The notes: a model not told the origin generated them from the sequence alone. Shown: positions 17,632 to 27,967, counted from the stretch's first letter. The stretch: 64,000 nt of DNA from Opitutales bacterium (GCA_028042835.1 JAOFOL010000003.1:22310-86309), one strand, 5' to 3'. Numbers and translations are program-made.

Positions 17632-18086
17632 CCGGGCTTTCCAAAAATTTCTTCCAGCTTAACTTTTCGGTAATCGAAAACTCGCTGAAGTGTTCGCCTG
17701 ACAAAGAGAAAATTTGCAAGCAAGCCAAGTGGTCCCAACGGAACGAGATAGCGGATATCATCGGTCATTTGGGTGCCACCCTCCACCTCTTCAAGTTTAT
17801 GTGTATGTAACCATAATTTATAAGGACCCACTCGCTGCTCATCCATAAAAGAAAAACCTTCTTCCACATATTTAATTTCTGTAAGCCAAGTGGACCAGCC
17901 AAGGAGAGGTATCTTCACGCGATACTCCAGTAATAACCCGGCATATGTCTTCTCGGGGGATTCCCCAATGATTTCAAATGCCATGTCGGGTGGCGTAATT
18001 CGATTTAAATTTTGTGGCACAGAAATGAACTGCCAAAGGTCTTTTCTCGCAACAGGGAGAGTTTGGGTTTGATGTAGATGATGCAC
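17628..18086 (-). CDS. SRPBCC (START-like) family protein
   Basis: 152 aa; FISVPQNLNRITPPDMAFEI...GLLLEYRVKIPLLGWSTWLTEI...MTDDIRYLVPLGPLGLLAN. Confidence 0.85.
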   Translation of the reverse strand: MHHLHQTQTLPVARKDLWQFISVPQNLNRITPPDMAFEIIGESPEKTYAGLLLEYRVKIPLLGWSTWLTEIKYVEEGFSFMDEQRVGPYKLWLHTHKLEEVEGGTQMTDDIRYLVPLGPLGLLANFLFVRRTLQRVFDYRKVKLEEIFGKPG

Positions 18087-18165
18087 AAATTTTTAAACTA
18101 TCAACGATTGGTGTTCCTCGCAACCTCCCCTTGACGATATCGAGATCTGTAAGTAAAAGAAATTA

Positions 18166-19032
18166 ATGAAATTTCTTGGTATTCTCCCCCTCTCTTTATT
18201 TATAATTTCGATCCAATACGGTTCCGCACAGGAAGGTATGTCAGAATTGGCTGCTGTGCGACTGGCCTACGAAAATAGCTCGGACCGTGAACTTAAAGGA
18301 CTCAATGCCGAAATTGGTTACGATCAATGGGAAATCCGTACGCCGGTCTTTTTCAAAGAATGGGGAGACTGGAAATTTGCCGGTGGAGTACGCTATCAAT
18401 CCACTGATATCGATGTAAGTGATCCCACTGTCCTTGACGAGAATAGACTTCATTCATTGGACCTGGCTTTTTTCCTCAGCAAAAAAAAGAGCGAGACTTT
18501 GGACTGGCTATTGCTTTTTAACCCAAGTCTTGCCGGAGATTATGAAAACACTGGAAGCGAAGCATTTAATTACCTAACCATTGCAGGTGTAAAATGGAAA
18601 CAAAGTGAGACCTTACAATGGATATTCGGTGCGGTTTACACCACTGGAATTGGAGATGATCTGTTCGTCCCGGCAATCGGTTTTATCTGGGAACCTTCGG
18701 ATCGATCGAGCTTGGTGTTTGCTGGTCCAATCCTTCGGTATAGCTACGAAATATCCGACTCCTTGGAACTAAACCTGGGAGGACAGTTTGTGGGCAATCG
18801 TTGGAATACAGAATCGATCTATGGTGGAAACCTGGAACAACGAAACTTTCGCTACCGTTCCTACCGCCTATCTGCCAACTTGAAATGGAATTTGGATGAT
18901 CACAATTCCCTCTTTGTTGGGGGTGGCTATGATTTTGCAGGAGAAATCGAAATTGAATCCACCTCCCTCAATTCAGATCGCGATGTGGAGAATGGTGGAG
19001 TTTTCGAAATCGGCTATCAATATCAGTTTTAA
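18166..19032 (+). CDS. Predicted outer-membrane beta-barrel protein (DUF6268-like)
   Basis: 288 aa; signal peptide, alternating aromatic beta-strand pattern, C-terminal ...FEIGYQYQF. Confidence 0.55.
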   Translation: MKFLGILPLSLFIISIQYGSAQEGMSELAAVRLAYENSSDRELKGLNAEIGYDQWEIRTPVFFKEWGDWKFAGGVRYQSTDIDVSDPTVLDENRLHSLDLAFFLSKKKSETLDWLLLFNPSLAGDYENTGSEAFNYLTIAGVKWKQSETLQWIFGAVYTTGIGDDLFVPAIGFIWEPSDRSSLVFAGPILRYSYEISDSLELNLGGQFVGNRWNTESIYGGNLEQRNFRYRSYRLSANLKWNLDDHNSLFVGGGYDFAGEIEIESTSLNSDRDVENGGVFEIGYQYQF

Positions 19033-19988
19033 AGAATAATTGAATCGGCGGCATCCCAACCCGAAAGGGCTGCATTTTCGATTCTCTCCCCACCGAATCC
19101 GTCACCCGCCAAGGTTAGGTTTCGCTCGGATGAGTGCCAATGGCTTGCCCCAAAGGTAACCACGGGCTTGGCAAAACCCCAGCGATGAGAAGCCCAGGAA
19201 GTAATTTTAACGCCCAACTGGTCTTCTGTAACGGATAGTAATTGTGGAATTCTTTCCGGGTCCGGTGCATCCCAAAATTTCTGCGAATATTCATCCGAGG
19301 CATGAATAGTACAGGATGGATCTTCGGAAATCCCTTTGATTTGATTATCGGATATCCAATCAATTTCATCCACTGGATGAGTAATGGTACCCGGATGCTC
19401 AAGCATAGATGGTCGGTCCATAATACCCAAAACTGCCAAGCAGCGGGTATGGCGGATTGAACGCAGGCGTGACAAGGTGAAATCATCCAACTCATATTCA
19501 CTTCTTTGAAAAAGATCCAATAATTGAACCGAGGGGATCGTTAAAACTAAATGATCGGACTTTAACATGCGTCCCTCCCCACCCTTTTCCTCCACGGACC
19601 ATCCGGATTCATTTCTATAAATATGTTCCACGAAAAAGCGGGTCTCCACCCTGAACTCTCTCGCTAAAATCTTTGCCGGAGAAGTCATTCCATCCATGCC
19701 CCGATATCTATGACCCGTGGGAAGGTCAGGGCGGCCAGGTATATGGTCGTACCATGGAGTGACCGCATTTTCCTTTTGCCAATGAGATAAAAGTTCCAGC
19801 ATTCGTGGATCACGGGCCGTAAAAAACTGAGCACCATGATCTATCCTGGCACCCTCCATTCGACGGGTTGCCATTCGGCCACCAACACCCCTACCCTTTT
19901 CCAAAAGAGTTACCTCATGACCTGCTCTCTCGAGACGCCAGGCACAGACACAACCAGATATTCCAGCTCCCACAACTATTATTTTCAT
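19029..19988 (-). CDS. NAD(P)/FAD-dependent oxidoreductase (renalase-like)
   Basis: 319 aa; MKIIVVGAGISGCVCAWRLERAGHEVTLLEKGRGVGGRMATRR...DHGAQFFTARDP; C-terminal LAGDGFGGERIENAALSGWDAA. Confidence 0.9.
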   Translation of the reverse strand: MKIIVVGAGISGCVCAWRLERAGHEVTLLEKGRGVGGRMATRRMEGARIDHGAQFFTARDPRMLELLSHWQKENAVTPWYDHIPGRPDLPTGHRYRGMDGMTSPAKILAREFRVETRFFVEHIYRNESGWSVEEKGGEGRMLKSDHLVLTIPSVQLLDLFQRSEYELDDFTLSRLRSIRHTRCLAVLGIMDRPSMLEHPGTITHPVDEIDWISDNQIKGISEDPSCTIHASDEYSQKFWDAPDPERIPQLLSVTEDQLGVKITSWASHRWGFAKPVVTFGASHWHSSERNLTLAGDGFGGERIENAALSGWDAADSIIL

Positions 19989-20079
19989 TATGTAGTACCC
20001 TATCGTATTCTTGGCCGATGAAAAGAAATACTCAAAGAGAGGCCTTGGAAGAATCCATCTAAATGGGTAATAATAAATC

Positions 20080-20790
20080 GTGAAAATTAAACCTAGACCT
20101 GCCCATGAAAGAGGACAAGCCGAGCATGGTTGGTTACATGCACGCTTTACCTTCTCGTTTGCAAACTACTACGATCCCGAGCATTGCGGGTTTCATTCCC
20201 TCATCGTGATGAATAACGACATCATTGAGCCAGGTGGAGGGTTCCCTTCGCATCCCCATAGCGATGCTGAAATTTTCACCTATGTCATGCGTGGAAAACT
20301 TGAACATCAGGACAGTATGGGAAACGGTTCAGTAATCGAAGCCGGCGATCTACAGTACATGAGTGCAGGAGAAGGTGTCAGGCATAGCGAGTTTAATCCC
20401 TCAACGGATGAACAAACCGAACTTTACCAGATTTGGATGCTTCCAGACCAAAAAGGCGGTACTCCTCGGTATGCTGAAAAGAAATGGGGGGAAGAAAAAA
20501 TGGAAGGCGAAAACAGACTCCTTTTCTCAGGAAGTGGACGGGATGGATCAACTAAGATAAGACAATCCGCAGAATTTTCCATGGCATACCTGAATGAAAA
20601 AAATGACCTAACATTAAACATACAGAAAAAATTTCCTCATCTATGGATTCAAGTAATTGAAGGCGAAATCAACCTTGATCCTCACATACTGGGAAAAGCG
20701 GATGGAGTGGGAATTGAGAACCAAGATTCACCTCTGATCATAACGGCCAACCAAAACACTCGTTTATTTATTTTTCGGTTAGGAACCTAA
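20080..20790 (+). CDS. Pirin family protein
   Basis: 236 aa; GGGFPSHPHSDAEIFTYVMRGKLEHQDSMGNGSVIEAGDLQYMSAGEGVRHSEFNPS. Confidence 0.93.
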   Translation: MKIKPRPAHERGQAEHGWLHARFTFSFANYYDPEHCGFHSLIVMNNDIIEPGGGFPSHPHSDAEIFTYVMRGKLEHQDSMGNGSVIEAGDLQYMSAGEGVRHSEFNPSTDEQTELYQIWMLPDQKGGTPRYAEKKWGEEKMEGENRLLFSGSGRDGSTKIRQSAEFSMAYLNEKNDLTLNIQKKFPHLWIQVIEGEINLDPHILGKADGVGIENQDSPLIITANQNTRLFIFRLGT

Positions 20791-20808
20791 ATTTATTAAC
20801 AAAAAAAG

Positions 20809-20823
20809 AGAGTTCGGAACTCT
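20809..20823. terminator. Possible terminator hairpin downstream of the pirin gene
   Basis: agagttc-g-gaactct perfect inverted repeat flanked by A7 and T-rich sequence. Confidence 0.35.
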
Positions 20824-20892
20824 TTCACTCAGAAATATAATCTATTTCTTTGACCTATTCCATTTCCGTGGTACGGATAAAGGTCTATTTTT

Positions 20893-21792
20893 ATGAACGA
20901 TATCCCTGCAGAATATCACAACCTAGTGGAAAGTCTGGCTGGAGAACTCCCAAGCATTCCTCTGATAATGAATGACTTACTCAAGATCATTTCTGATTCA
21001 AACGCGGCCTTATTTGCTTTGCGTGACATAATTAAGAATGACAAAGCAATATTTTCAAAAGTCTTAAAATTCGCCAACAGTGTGGAAATTCGTCAGGGGA
21101 CAACTGAAAGAATTACCAGTATTTCGGATGCTATCCAAAGATTAGGACTGGAAAATGTAAAAAAAATAGCCCTTAATACATCCGTTTTTAAACTTTTTGA
21201 AGAGCTTGATAATCAGGAAAATTTTAAACTCGATGACTTATGGATGCATAGTTGCGGAGTTGCCATTGCGACGGAAACTCTTGCCGAAAGATTTGAATCG
21301 AAATTATCCGAACATGCCTACTCCTGTGGATTATTACATGACCTTGGAAAGCTAGCCAAAATAAAATTCTCACCTAAAAATTTTGTGTTCGAAATTAATC
21401 ATGCATCGGAAAATAATTTCTGCATCCACACCACCGAGCACAATTTGCGATCCTTGAAACATGATGTGCTCGGAGCCTTAATCGTACAAAAATGGGGAAT
21501 TTCCCCCGTCGTTGAAGAGACCACGCGCTGGCATCACACGGTAAAGAAAAGCGATAGAGGTGGTATTGAAGACCCCAACATGCACAAACTGATCGACTTG
21601 GTAAAACTTGCGAATCATTTAATTAAAGAACTTCAATTTGGAAACAGCGGGTACTCTGCGAAACCAGATCTACCCCCGGAATTTTTAAGGAGAAGAAAAA
21701 TTGACGCAGAGGAGTATAAGAATTGCAAGGAAGCAGTGGAGACAGCACTGGATGCAGAAGCCGATCATCTTGCAATATTTTCCAAAGAGTAA
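20893..21792 (+). CDS. HDOD domain protein
   Basis: 299 aa; LPSIPLIMNDLLKIISDSNAALFALRDIIKNDKAIFSKVLKFANS...SISDAIQRLGLENVKKIAL...YSCGLLHDLGKL. Confidence 0.92.
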   Translation: MNDIPAEYHNLVESLAGELPSIPLIMNDLLKIISDSNAALFALRDIIKNDKAIFSKVLKFANSVEIRQGTTERITSISDAIQRLGLENVKKIALNTSVFKLFEELDNQENFKLDDLWMHSCGVAIATETLAERFESKLSEHAYSCGLLHDLGKLAKIKFSPKNFVFEINHASENNFCIHTTEHNLRSLKHDVLGALIVQKWGISPVVEETTRWHHTVKKSDRGGIEDPNMHKLIDLVKLANHLIKELQFGNSGYSAKPDLPPEFLRRRKIDAEEYKNCKEAVETALDAEADHLAIFSKE

Positions 21793-21813
21793 ATTACCAA
21801 TAGTCTGTGAGAT

Positions 21814-22398
21814 ATGAATATCCCGCTACCTGATGCCCAAATTCAAGTCTTTGAAAATCACTTCGAAGAACAACAAGCCTTACAATTATTTAACAGATTG
21901 GAAAGTAATATTCCATGGGTTCAAAACAAAATACGATTTTATGGAAAAGAGAGTTTGGTTCCCCGTCTTGAATCATGGCATGGTGATGAGGGTATGTCGT
22001 ATACTTATTCGGGAATTTCAATGCAGGCCAAGCCTTGGACAGAAGAGTTACTGGAAATTAAACATTCGATAGAACCGATCGTCGAAACGACCTTTAATTC
22101 CGTTTTAATTAATTTTTACAGGGATGGAAAAGACCGGGTGGCCTGGCATAGTGATGATGAAAAGGAACTTGGAGAAAATCCCGTTATCGGATCTGTGAGT
22201 CTTGGAGCAGAGAGAAGGTTTAAACTTCGACATAAACGCTACAAAGAAAACCAACTTTCGCATGAAATTATGCTGAACAATGGAAGCTTGCTGCTCATGA
22301 GTGGAACAACTCAGCATAATTGGCTACATGAAATTCCCCGCACGGCCAAACCGATTGGTCCACGAATCAACCTTACCTTTCGAGTAATAAAACAGTAG
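21814..22398 (+). CDS. AlkB-like 2OG-Fe(II) oxygenase
   Basis: 194 aa; FNSVLINFYRDGKDRVAWHSDDEKELGENPVIGSVSLGAERRFKLRHK...TQHNWLHEIPRT...RINLTFR. Confidence 0.92.
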   Translation: MNIPLPDAQIQVFENHFEEQQALQLFNRLESNIPWVQNKIRFYGKESLVPRLESWHGDEGMSYTYSGISMQAKPWTEELLEIKHSIEPIVETTFNSVLINFYRDGKDRVAWHSDDEKELGENPVIGSVSLGAERRFKLRHKRYKENQLSHEIMLNNGSLLLMSGTTQHNWLHEIPRTAKPIGPRINLTFRVIKQ

Positions 22399-22457
22399 AA
22401 AATAAATTCACTGCCTGACCGATCCCGTATTGCTCAATTTGCAAAATTGTATTCTAC

Positions 22458-23069
22458 TTGATCCAACATCATACTTTACGCGATTTATTCCTATTGAAAC
22501 ACTTGTTTATAGTTTTATTTTTTTCCCTCACGACATCGGTCTCATTCGCCTACGAATCCATGCATGAAAAAACTCCAGTCGGAAAAATCATGATCCTTGA
22601 TCTGCCTGCTCGAACCGCATTGGAGGCTTCGACGGAAAAATCATATTTCAGTGAAAATAATGGTCTTTTCAGGAAACTATTTAAATACATTAACAATAAC
22701 GATATCTCAATGACTACGCCGGTCGAAGCCGATATTAAACCCGGGAAAATGAGATTTTTTGTCGGATCGGATGATCAAGTAAAACAAATTTCATCGTCCA
22801 AAGATGTTACTGTTCGGAAATTGTCTCCTTCGAAAGTTGTCGCGATCGGGATCCGTGGAAGTTATTCCGAAAAAAGATTTGTTGAAAATAAGTCTAAACT
22901 TACAAGCTGGATTAAAAATAATAAGCAGTATGAACCATCCGGCGAAGCTTACGGAGTTTATTGGGATGGCCCTTTCATACCAGGCTTCTTTAAGCGTTCA
23001 GAAATACATCTTCCTGTGAAAATATTGGAAAAGAAAAAAAAACAAAATCCTAAAGAATCTCAAAAATGA
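22458..23069 (+). CDS. SOUL family heme-binding protein (start probably ~22493)
   Basis: SOUL-type YINNNDISMTTPVEADIKPGKMRFFVG; internal signal peptide suggests a later start. Confidence 0.8.
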   Translation: MIQHHTLRDLFLLKHLFIVLFFSLTTSVSFAYESMHEKTPVGKIMILDLPARTALEASTEKSYFSENNGLFRKLFKYINNNDISMTTPVEADIKPGKMRFFVGSDDQVKQISSSKDVTVRKLSPSKVVAIGIRGSYSEKRFVENKSKLTSWIKNNKQYEPSGEAYGVYWDGPFIPGFFKRSEIHLPVKILEKKKKQNPKESQK

Positions 23070-23602
23070 AAATTCAGTTACTCTTACTCTTACCTATCCT
23101 TACTATGAGCTTATCCGCTAAATCCATTTACGAACACGACCTCAAATCAATCGATGGGGAATCAACCAACCTGGCCGAACATAAGGGGAAAGTTATCCTT
23201 ATGGTCAATGTCGCTTCACGTTGCGGATTCACCCGTCAATATAAAGGATTGGAAGAATTATATGCGAAATACAAGGACAAGGGATTGGTTGTCTGTGGAT
23301 TCCCATGCAATCAATTTGGAGGACAGGAACCAGGTACAGAAGCAGATATAAAAGAATTTTGTTCCACAAAATTTGGTGTTTCCTTCCCCATGTATTCAAA
23401 AATTAATGTGAATGGTCCGGATCGTCATCCGATATATAATGATATTATTGGTGAAAGTGGTCCTTTGAAAGGGAATATCAAATGGAATTTTGGAAAAATT
23501 CTTGTTGGAAAAGATGGTAAACCAATTGACCGTTTTGGAAGTATGACTTCTCCCTCATCCAAGAAGTTAATCAAGGCAATCGAAGAGGCTCTTCAGGGAT
23601 AA
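23066..23602 (+). CDS. Glutathione peroxidase family protein
   Basis: 178 aa; VNVASRCGFTRQYKGLEELYAKYKDKGLVVCGFPCNQFGGQEPG...IKWNFGKILVGKDGK. Confidence 0.95.
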   Translation: MKIQLLLLLPILTMSLSAKSIYEHDLKSIDGESTNLAEHKGKVILMVNVASRCGFTRQYKGLEELYAKYKDKGLVVCGFPCNQFGGQEPGTEADIKEFCSTKFGVSFPMYSKINVNGPDRHPIYNDIIGESGPLKGNIKWNFGKILVGKDGKPIDRFGSMTSPSSKKLIKAIEEALQG

Positions 23603-23664
23603 AAACGCTTTTTAGATTTGTTATTCCCGCACTCACTCTGCTTTCTTTAAGTGGGTGTGTAAAC

Positions 23665-24933
23665 ATGGAATGGCGGGGTGGAATGATACCCCATTTTGGA
23701 TTCTCCAAAGGCAAAACACTGAATGATGAGCGATCAAGGGATTTCTATCGACCACCACTACGAGATACCTCTGAAAATTGGAATCAGTTTCGTGGACCCG
23801 AAAGGAATGGTCACATCCCGTTGCAGTCTGTTTCCACCGACTGGACCAAACCTCCGAAAACGAGATGGTCTACCCCGTGCGGACTTGGGCATTCCTCCAT
23901 CATAACCTCTGGTAGGCTTGCTATCACCATGGAGCAGGATCAGGATCAAGAGATTCTGATTGCGAGAAGTTTTGAAGATGGACAGGAAGCGTGGAGGGTT
24001 GCGGAGAAGACCAAGTGGCACGATATGTTAAGTGGAACAGGCCCCCGCTCCACCCCAACCCTGCACAATGGTAAGTTATACACTCTCTTTTCCCATGGTA
24101 AACTCTCCCGGGTGGATGCAAGTTCCGGAAATGTGGAATGGAGCATACAGGTTACTTCTGAAAGTTATGAATTCCCTGAGTGGGGTCTCGCTATCTCTCC
24201 CTTGATTTGGAACGACATGATTATCCTCAGTCTTGGTGGAGAAAAATCTGCGATTAAGGCCTATTTAATCAATTCGGGAGAACAAATCTGGCAATCCGAA
24301 GTCTCCGGAAAAGCTGTATACTTATCCCCTGAAGTTCTCCGCCTCCTGGACGAAGATCACCTCATTGTCTCCTTGGTCGGAAAAATTGTATCCCTGGATC
24401 CAATGAACGGTAAAACCCTATGGGAAAAACCGTGGAAGATTTTTATGAATAATGTCCAAATTGTACAGCCTATCGCGGTCTCCAACGATTCCATTGTTAT
24501 GGCTGCAGGCTATGGGAAAGGTGCGGAATGCTTCAGCATTTCCCGCGACGAAGAGAGCAAAAAGTACCGCGTTCAATCGTCCTGGAAGTCCAAAGATTTA
24601 AAAGCCAAATTTTCCAACCCCATACTCAAGGATGGCTATCTCTACGGACTTAGCGAAAACCTGCTGGTTTGCCTGGAAGCGAAAACAGGCAAACTTATGT
24701 GGCGGGGAAAAAAGTACAGCTACGGTAGAATTCTCTTGGTTGATCAAAAATTGTTGATTCTTGGCCATTCCGGCGTGCTTTCAGTCATCGATTCCACTCC
24801 CGAAGAATTTCGTGAAATTTCCTCCCGGCAACTCCTAAGTAATGCCCGTTGCTGGAACGGACCCGCCTTTGTCAATGGCTACCTGCTTGCCCGTAACGGT
24901 GAACAGATCGCCTGCTTCGACTTCGGGAAATAG
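23665..24933 (+). CDS. PQQ-like beta-propeller lipoprotein (true start probably upstream of 23665)
   Basis: WNQFRGPERNGHIP and repeated beta-propeller blades. The in-frame upstream reading KTLFRFVIPALTLLSLSGC-VNM has a lipobox. Confidence 0.75.
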   Translation: MEWRGGMIPHFGFSKGKTLNDERSRDFYRPPLRDTSENWNQFRGPERNGHIPLQSVSTDWTKPPKTRWSTPCGLGHSSIITSGRLAITMEQDQDQEILIARSFEDGQEAWRVAEKTKWHDMLSGTGPRSTPTLHNGKLYTLFSHGKLSRVDASSGNVEWSIQVTSESYEFPEWGLAISPLIWNDMIILSLGGEKSAIKAYLINSGEQIWQSEVSGKAVYLSPEVLRLLDEDHLIVSLVGKIVSLDPMNGKTLWEKPWKIFMNNVQIVQPIAVSNDSIVMAAGYGKGAECFSISRDEESKKYRVQSSWKSKDLKAKFSNPILKDGYLYGLSENLLVCLEAKTGKLMWRGKKYSYGRILLVDQKLLILGHSGVLSVIDSTPEEFREISSRQLLSNARCWNGPAFVNGYLLARNGEQIACFDFGK

Positions 24934-24939
24934 AATTAA

Positions 24940-25047
24940 TTTTCTAACTTGATTTCCCGCATCCCTTTGTTGGTGAAGGAGAATGACGAGGTTTCCGAAG
25001 TTATTGAAACCGGATTTGGCTTCCATGTGATTAAAATAACCAACTAA
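24940..25047 (+). pseudogene. Remnant of a parvulin-type (PpiC) peptidyl-prolyl isomerase C-terminus
   Basis: In-frame ...VKENDEVSEVIETGFGFHVIKITN* resembles the parvulin C-terminus (EVSxVVETxFGFHVIKxT); no upstream gene body in frame. Confidence 0.6.
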
Positions 25048-25464
25048 TTCAGATTCATTTACTTTAGAAGTCTCTTTTATTAGAATGCATAAGAGGCTTT
25101 TTCTTTAATGAACAGCACTTAAAGACAGGAGAAGATTATGCTTTGCCAAAGAGAATTCAATTAAGTCGGCGGAGTTTAAAATCTAAGAATACAGAAATAA
25201 GCAAATTCCTTGTTTTACTCAAATTCGAGTATAATAAAAATCTACTGATAAATTCCTTAAAAATAAGGAAATCAAAGCGTGGTATTATTCCCCAATCAAA
25301 TCGGTTGGAATTAGAAATAATACCCATCTTTTACTGAAGCCCACCTTTCTAATACCCAGCAGAATACACTCTAAATTATGATAATCAATGACTTATGATT
25401 TCATCAACTGATTGGCACAAAATATGAATAAGTTAGTCTAACAATTCCTAATAATAAAAAATAA

Positions 25465-25842
25465 ATGAAAACAAAATTACTTATTACAATACCTCTATTT
25501 CTTTCTGCTACTTTGTTTGGAACTCCAGACCAAAAGGATAAAACCACAACAACTAGTTCTCTAATCCGTGCTGAGATTTTGAAGATATTTGATAGCGATG
25601 GAGATGGAAAGTTGAGCATGACTGAGCGATTTGCGATGCGAAAGAAAATGCAGGGTAGAAAAAAGGAACTTATCCAAAAGTTTGATAAAGATGGGGATAG
25701 AAAGCTAAATGATGAGGAACGAGCCACAGTCAGAAAAGCATTTGAAAAACGTAAGCCGGAATTCTTTGAAAAGTCTGATACAAGCAAAGAGGAAATTCGT
25801 GATCAGGCTGAAACGAACGCTAGCCGGACATCCGATCTTTAA
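25465..25842 (+). CDS. Secreted EF-hand domain protein
   Basis: 125 aa; signal peptide; two EF-hand loops FDSDGDGKLSMTE and FDKDGDRKLNDEE. Confidence 0.75.
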   Translation: MKTKLLITIPLFLSATLFGTPDQKDKTTTTSSLIRAEILKIFDSDGDGKLSMTERFAMRKKMQGRKKELIQKFDKDGDRKLNDEERATVRKAFEKRKPEFFEKSDTSKEEIRDQAETNASRTSDL

Positions 25843-25862
25843 TTAATAATTGAATATTTGTC

Positions 25863-26357
25863 ATGATTGAATCAAATGGAATTTTAGGCCCATTGATGTC
25901 ACAATCTCACACGCTAGGTCGTTCACACTTAACAGATAAACAATCTCAACATATTACAGAGACATTAAGTAAGTACGATCCAAATAATCTCACTAAAGCT
26001 GATGCTAAAGAAATTGTATCAAGTTTCCGGGAAGCGGGAATCCGACCCAGCAAAGCATTAAAAGAAGCAATATTGGCTGAAGGGCTTGATGCAAAAATAC
26101 TTGCTAAAAAAGGTGGCCTTCAGCCTCCGCACCCCAGTGGTACAACGGAAAAGAAGGAAAGCCTCAATATTAGTGAGAATCAGTTGAGCGAACTCTACAA
26201 ACTACTTCAACAATACCACAATGATGATTCATTAGATAAAGATCGAAATTCTTTATTAAATTCCATCCAGGGAGTGTTAGGGAGCGTGGAGATGATTGGA
26301 ACCAAAGAAGTTGCTAGGGCTCATGAAACTAATCAGAAAATGATCAAAACCGTTTGA
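25863..26357 (+). CDS. Hypothetical protein
   Basis: 164-aa ORF in an AT-rich region; no recognised motif. Confidence 0.4.
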   Translation: MIESNGILGPLMSQSHTLGRSHLTDKQSQHITETLSKYDPNNLTKADAKEIVSSFREAGIRPSKALKEAILAEGLDAKILAKKGGLQPPHPSGTTEKKESLNISENQLSELYKLLQQYHNDDSLDKDRNSLLNSIQGVLGSVEMIGTKEVARAHETNQKMIKTV

Positions 26358-26713
26358 ACAAAATATTCTCAATAAACTCGTATTCATTCTTTGAATAAAA
26401 AATCTATTTAACGGATCCTTTACGTAATCAGAATAAAAATATAACTGATTTCGTTATGAGAGACTCCTTGAAGGGGATTATTTAGTAAGTTTAGCGGATA
26501 AGCCTTTGGCAAAAATTAGCAATCGTTGACAAAAATACTCTCACATTCTTCTTAAGAGTTATTGAAATTGAAAAAATAGAAGCAAAAGGAGGACTCGTAC
26601 GATAGTAAAGTTGGGTAGCAATTAAAAAAGACAAAAAATTTGAGAAAAAATTCTTCATTTCAGTAATAACAATTTTAACTTTTATTTTAAATGGCAAATC
26701 ACAAGATACTCTT

Positions 26714-27958
26714 GTGTCAGCTTTTTTTGGACTTGATAATGCACTACCAAGTTTAATGTGTGGTCAATTCGGAAGCCTGTTAGATGGTATGCCTGTTAAT
26801 TTTAGATTCCCATTAAATTCATCCAGTTTATCGGGAACTGATTTTGAAGTTGTAGATAGCCTTGGAAATATACACATCCCAATGTGTGCTGTTTTAGCCC
26901 CAGCTAATGAAAACGGAGAAAATCGAACTGTGCTTCTGTTAGGTGAATTTGGTACCGCTGTTACCAATCCACCTGTTGAAGTCAGAGTTGTAGGGGATTT
27001 ATTTACAATTGATACTTTATCTGGAGAGTCCGCTTGTTCAGAAATCATAAACCTGAACGGAACTACTAGCACGAATGTTATTCCGCTTGCTGATGGACCA
27101 AGTTTATTCTTTGCCCAAAGAATTGATGGCAATCTGAATGAATGTAATTCAGGAACACAAACGATTCAAGTTGCCTGGGATGGTGGTATTACACCGTGTA
27201 TAAGTGGTGATACAGAATCTGACTTGTTTCAATACTATATTGGTTATTCTGATAGTTCAGGAGTTCTAATCCCGCATGTACCTATTTCGATAACCGATAT
27301 TGATGACAACGACAACTTTCACCAACTTTGTTTTTCTACAAGTGATGAAATTGTTAAAATTTCAATGATGGCTAACACTGTCAAAGACCCAAACCACGAT
27401 CCAAATTTATACAGCGAAATTTATGTTAGTTATTCATACTCACTATCCACTTCATCCTCTCCTTCTAATTCTGGTACCGTAAGTGGTGATGGTACTTACA
27501 ACTCAGGCTCAACGATTTCTATCTCTGCAACTCCATCCAATGGCTATCAATTTAGCCATTGGTCTGGCGACACTTCGGGCTCCAGTAATCCGCTTTCGAT
27601 TACCATCAATCAAGATACAAGCATCGTCGCAAACTTCTCTGTAACTGGTACGAATAATACTTCTGACAACAATAGTTGGTCGAGTGCTGTTAATCTTGGT
27701 AATGGTTGGAGATCTTTTTCTTGGTTTGGAAAATTTTTTGAAGTTTCTCAAAATTGGATCTATCATGTGAAAATGGGATGGCTCTACCGATTTGGTGATG
27801 ACCTTAATTTATTATGGTTTTACTCTCCTCAACACGGTTGGCTTTTCACTTCAAAATCGATTTTCCCCTACCTCTATGCTCATAATTCAAAATCCTGGCT
27901 TTATTGGTCAGAAAGTAAGCTTTATATTTGGAATAATTCGCAATGGAATACGATTTAA
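26714..27958 (+). CDS. Secreted protein with a divergent InlB B-repeat-like module (true start probably upstream, ~26621)
   Basis: SGTVSGDGTYNSGSTISISATPSNGYQFSHWSGDTSGSSNPLSITINQDTSIVANF module; C-terminal Trp/Gly-rich region. Upstream in-frame IKKDKKFEKKFFISVITILTFILNGKSQ looks like a signal peptide. Confidence 0.65.
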   Translation: MSAFFGLDNALPSLMCGQFGSLLDGMPVNFRFPLNSSSLSGTDFEVVDSLGNIHIPMCAVLAPANENGENRTVLLLGEFGTAVTNPPVEVRVVGDLFTIDTLSGESACSEIINLNGTTSTNVIPLADGPSLFFAQRIDGNLNECNSGTQTIQVAWDGGITPCISGDTESDLFQYYIGYSDSSGVLIPHVPISITDIDDNDNFHQLCFSTSDEIVKISMMANTVKDPNHDPNLYSEIYVSYSYSLSTSSSPSNSGTVSGDGTYNSGSTISISATPSNGYQFSHWSGDTSGSSNPLSITINQDTSIVANFSVTGTNNTSDNNSWSSAVNLGNGWRSFSWFGKFFEVSQNWIYHVKMGWLYRFGDDLNLLWFYSPQHGWLFTSKSIFPYLYAHNSKSWLYWSESKLYIWNNSQWNTI

Positions 27959-27967
27959 TGCATGTCA

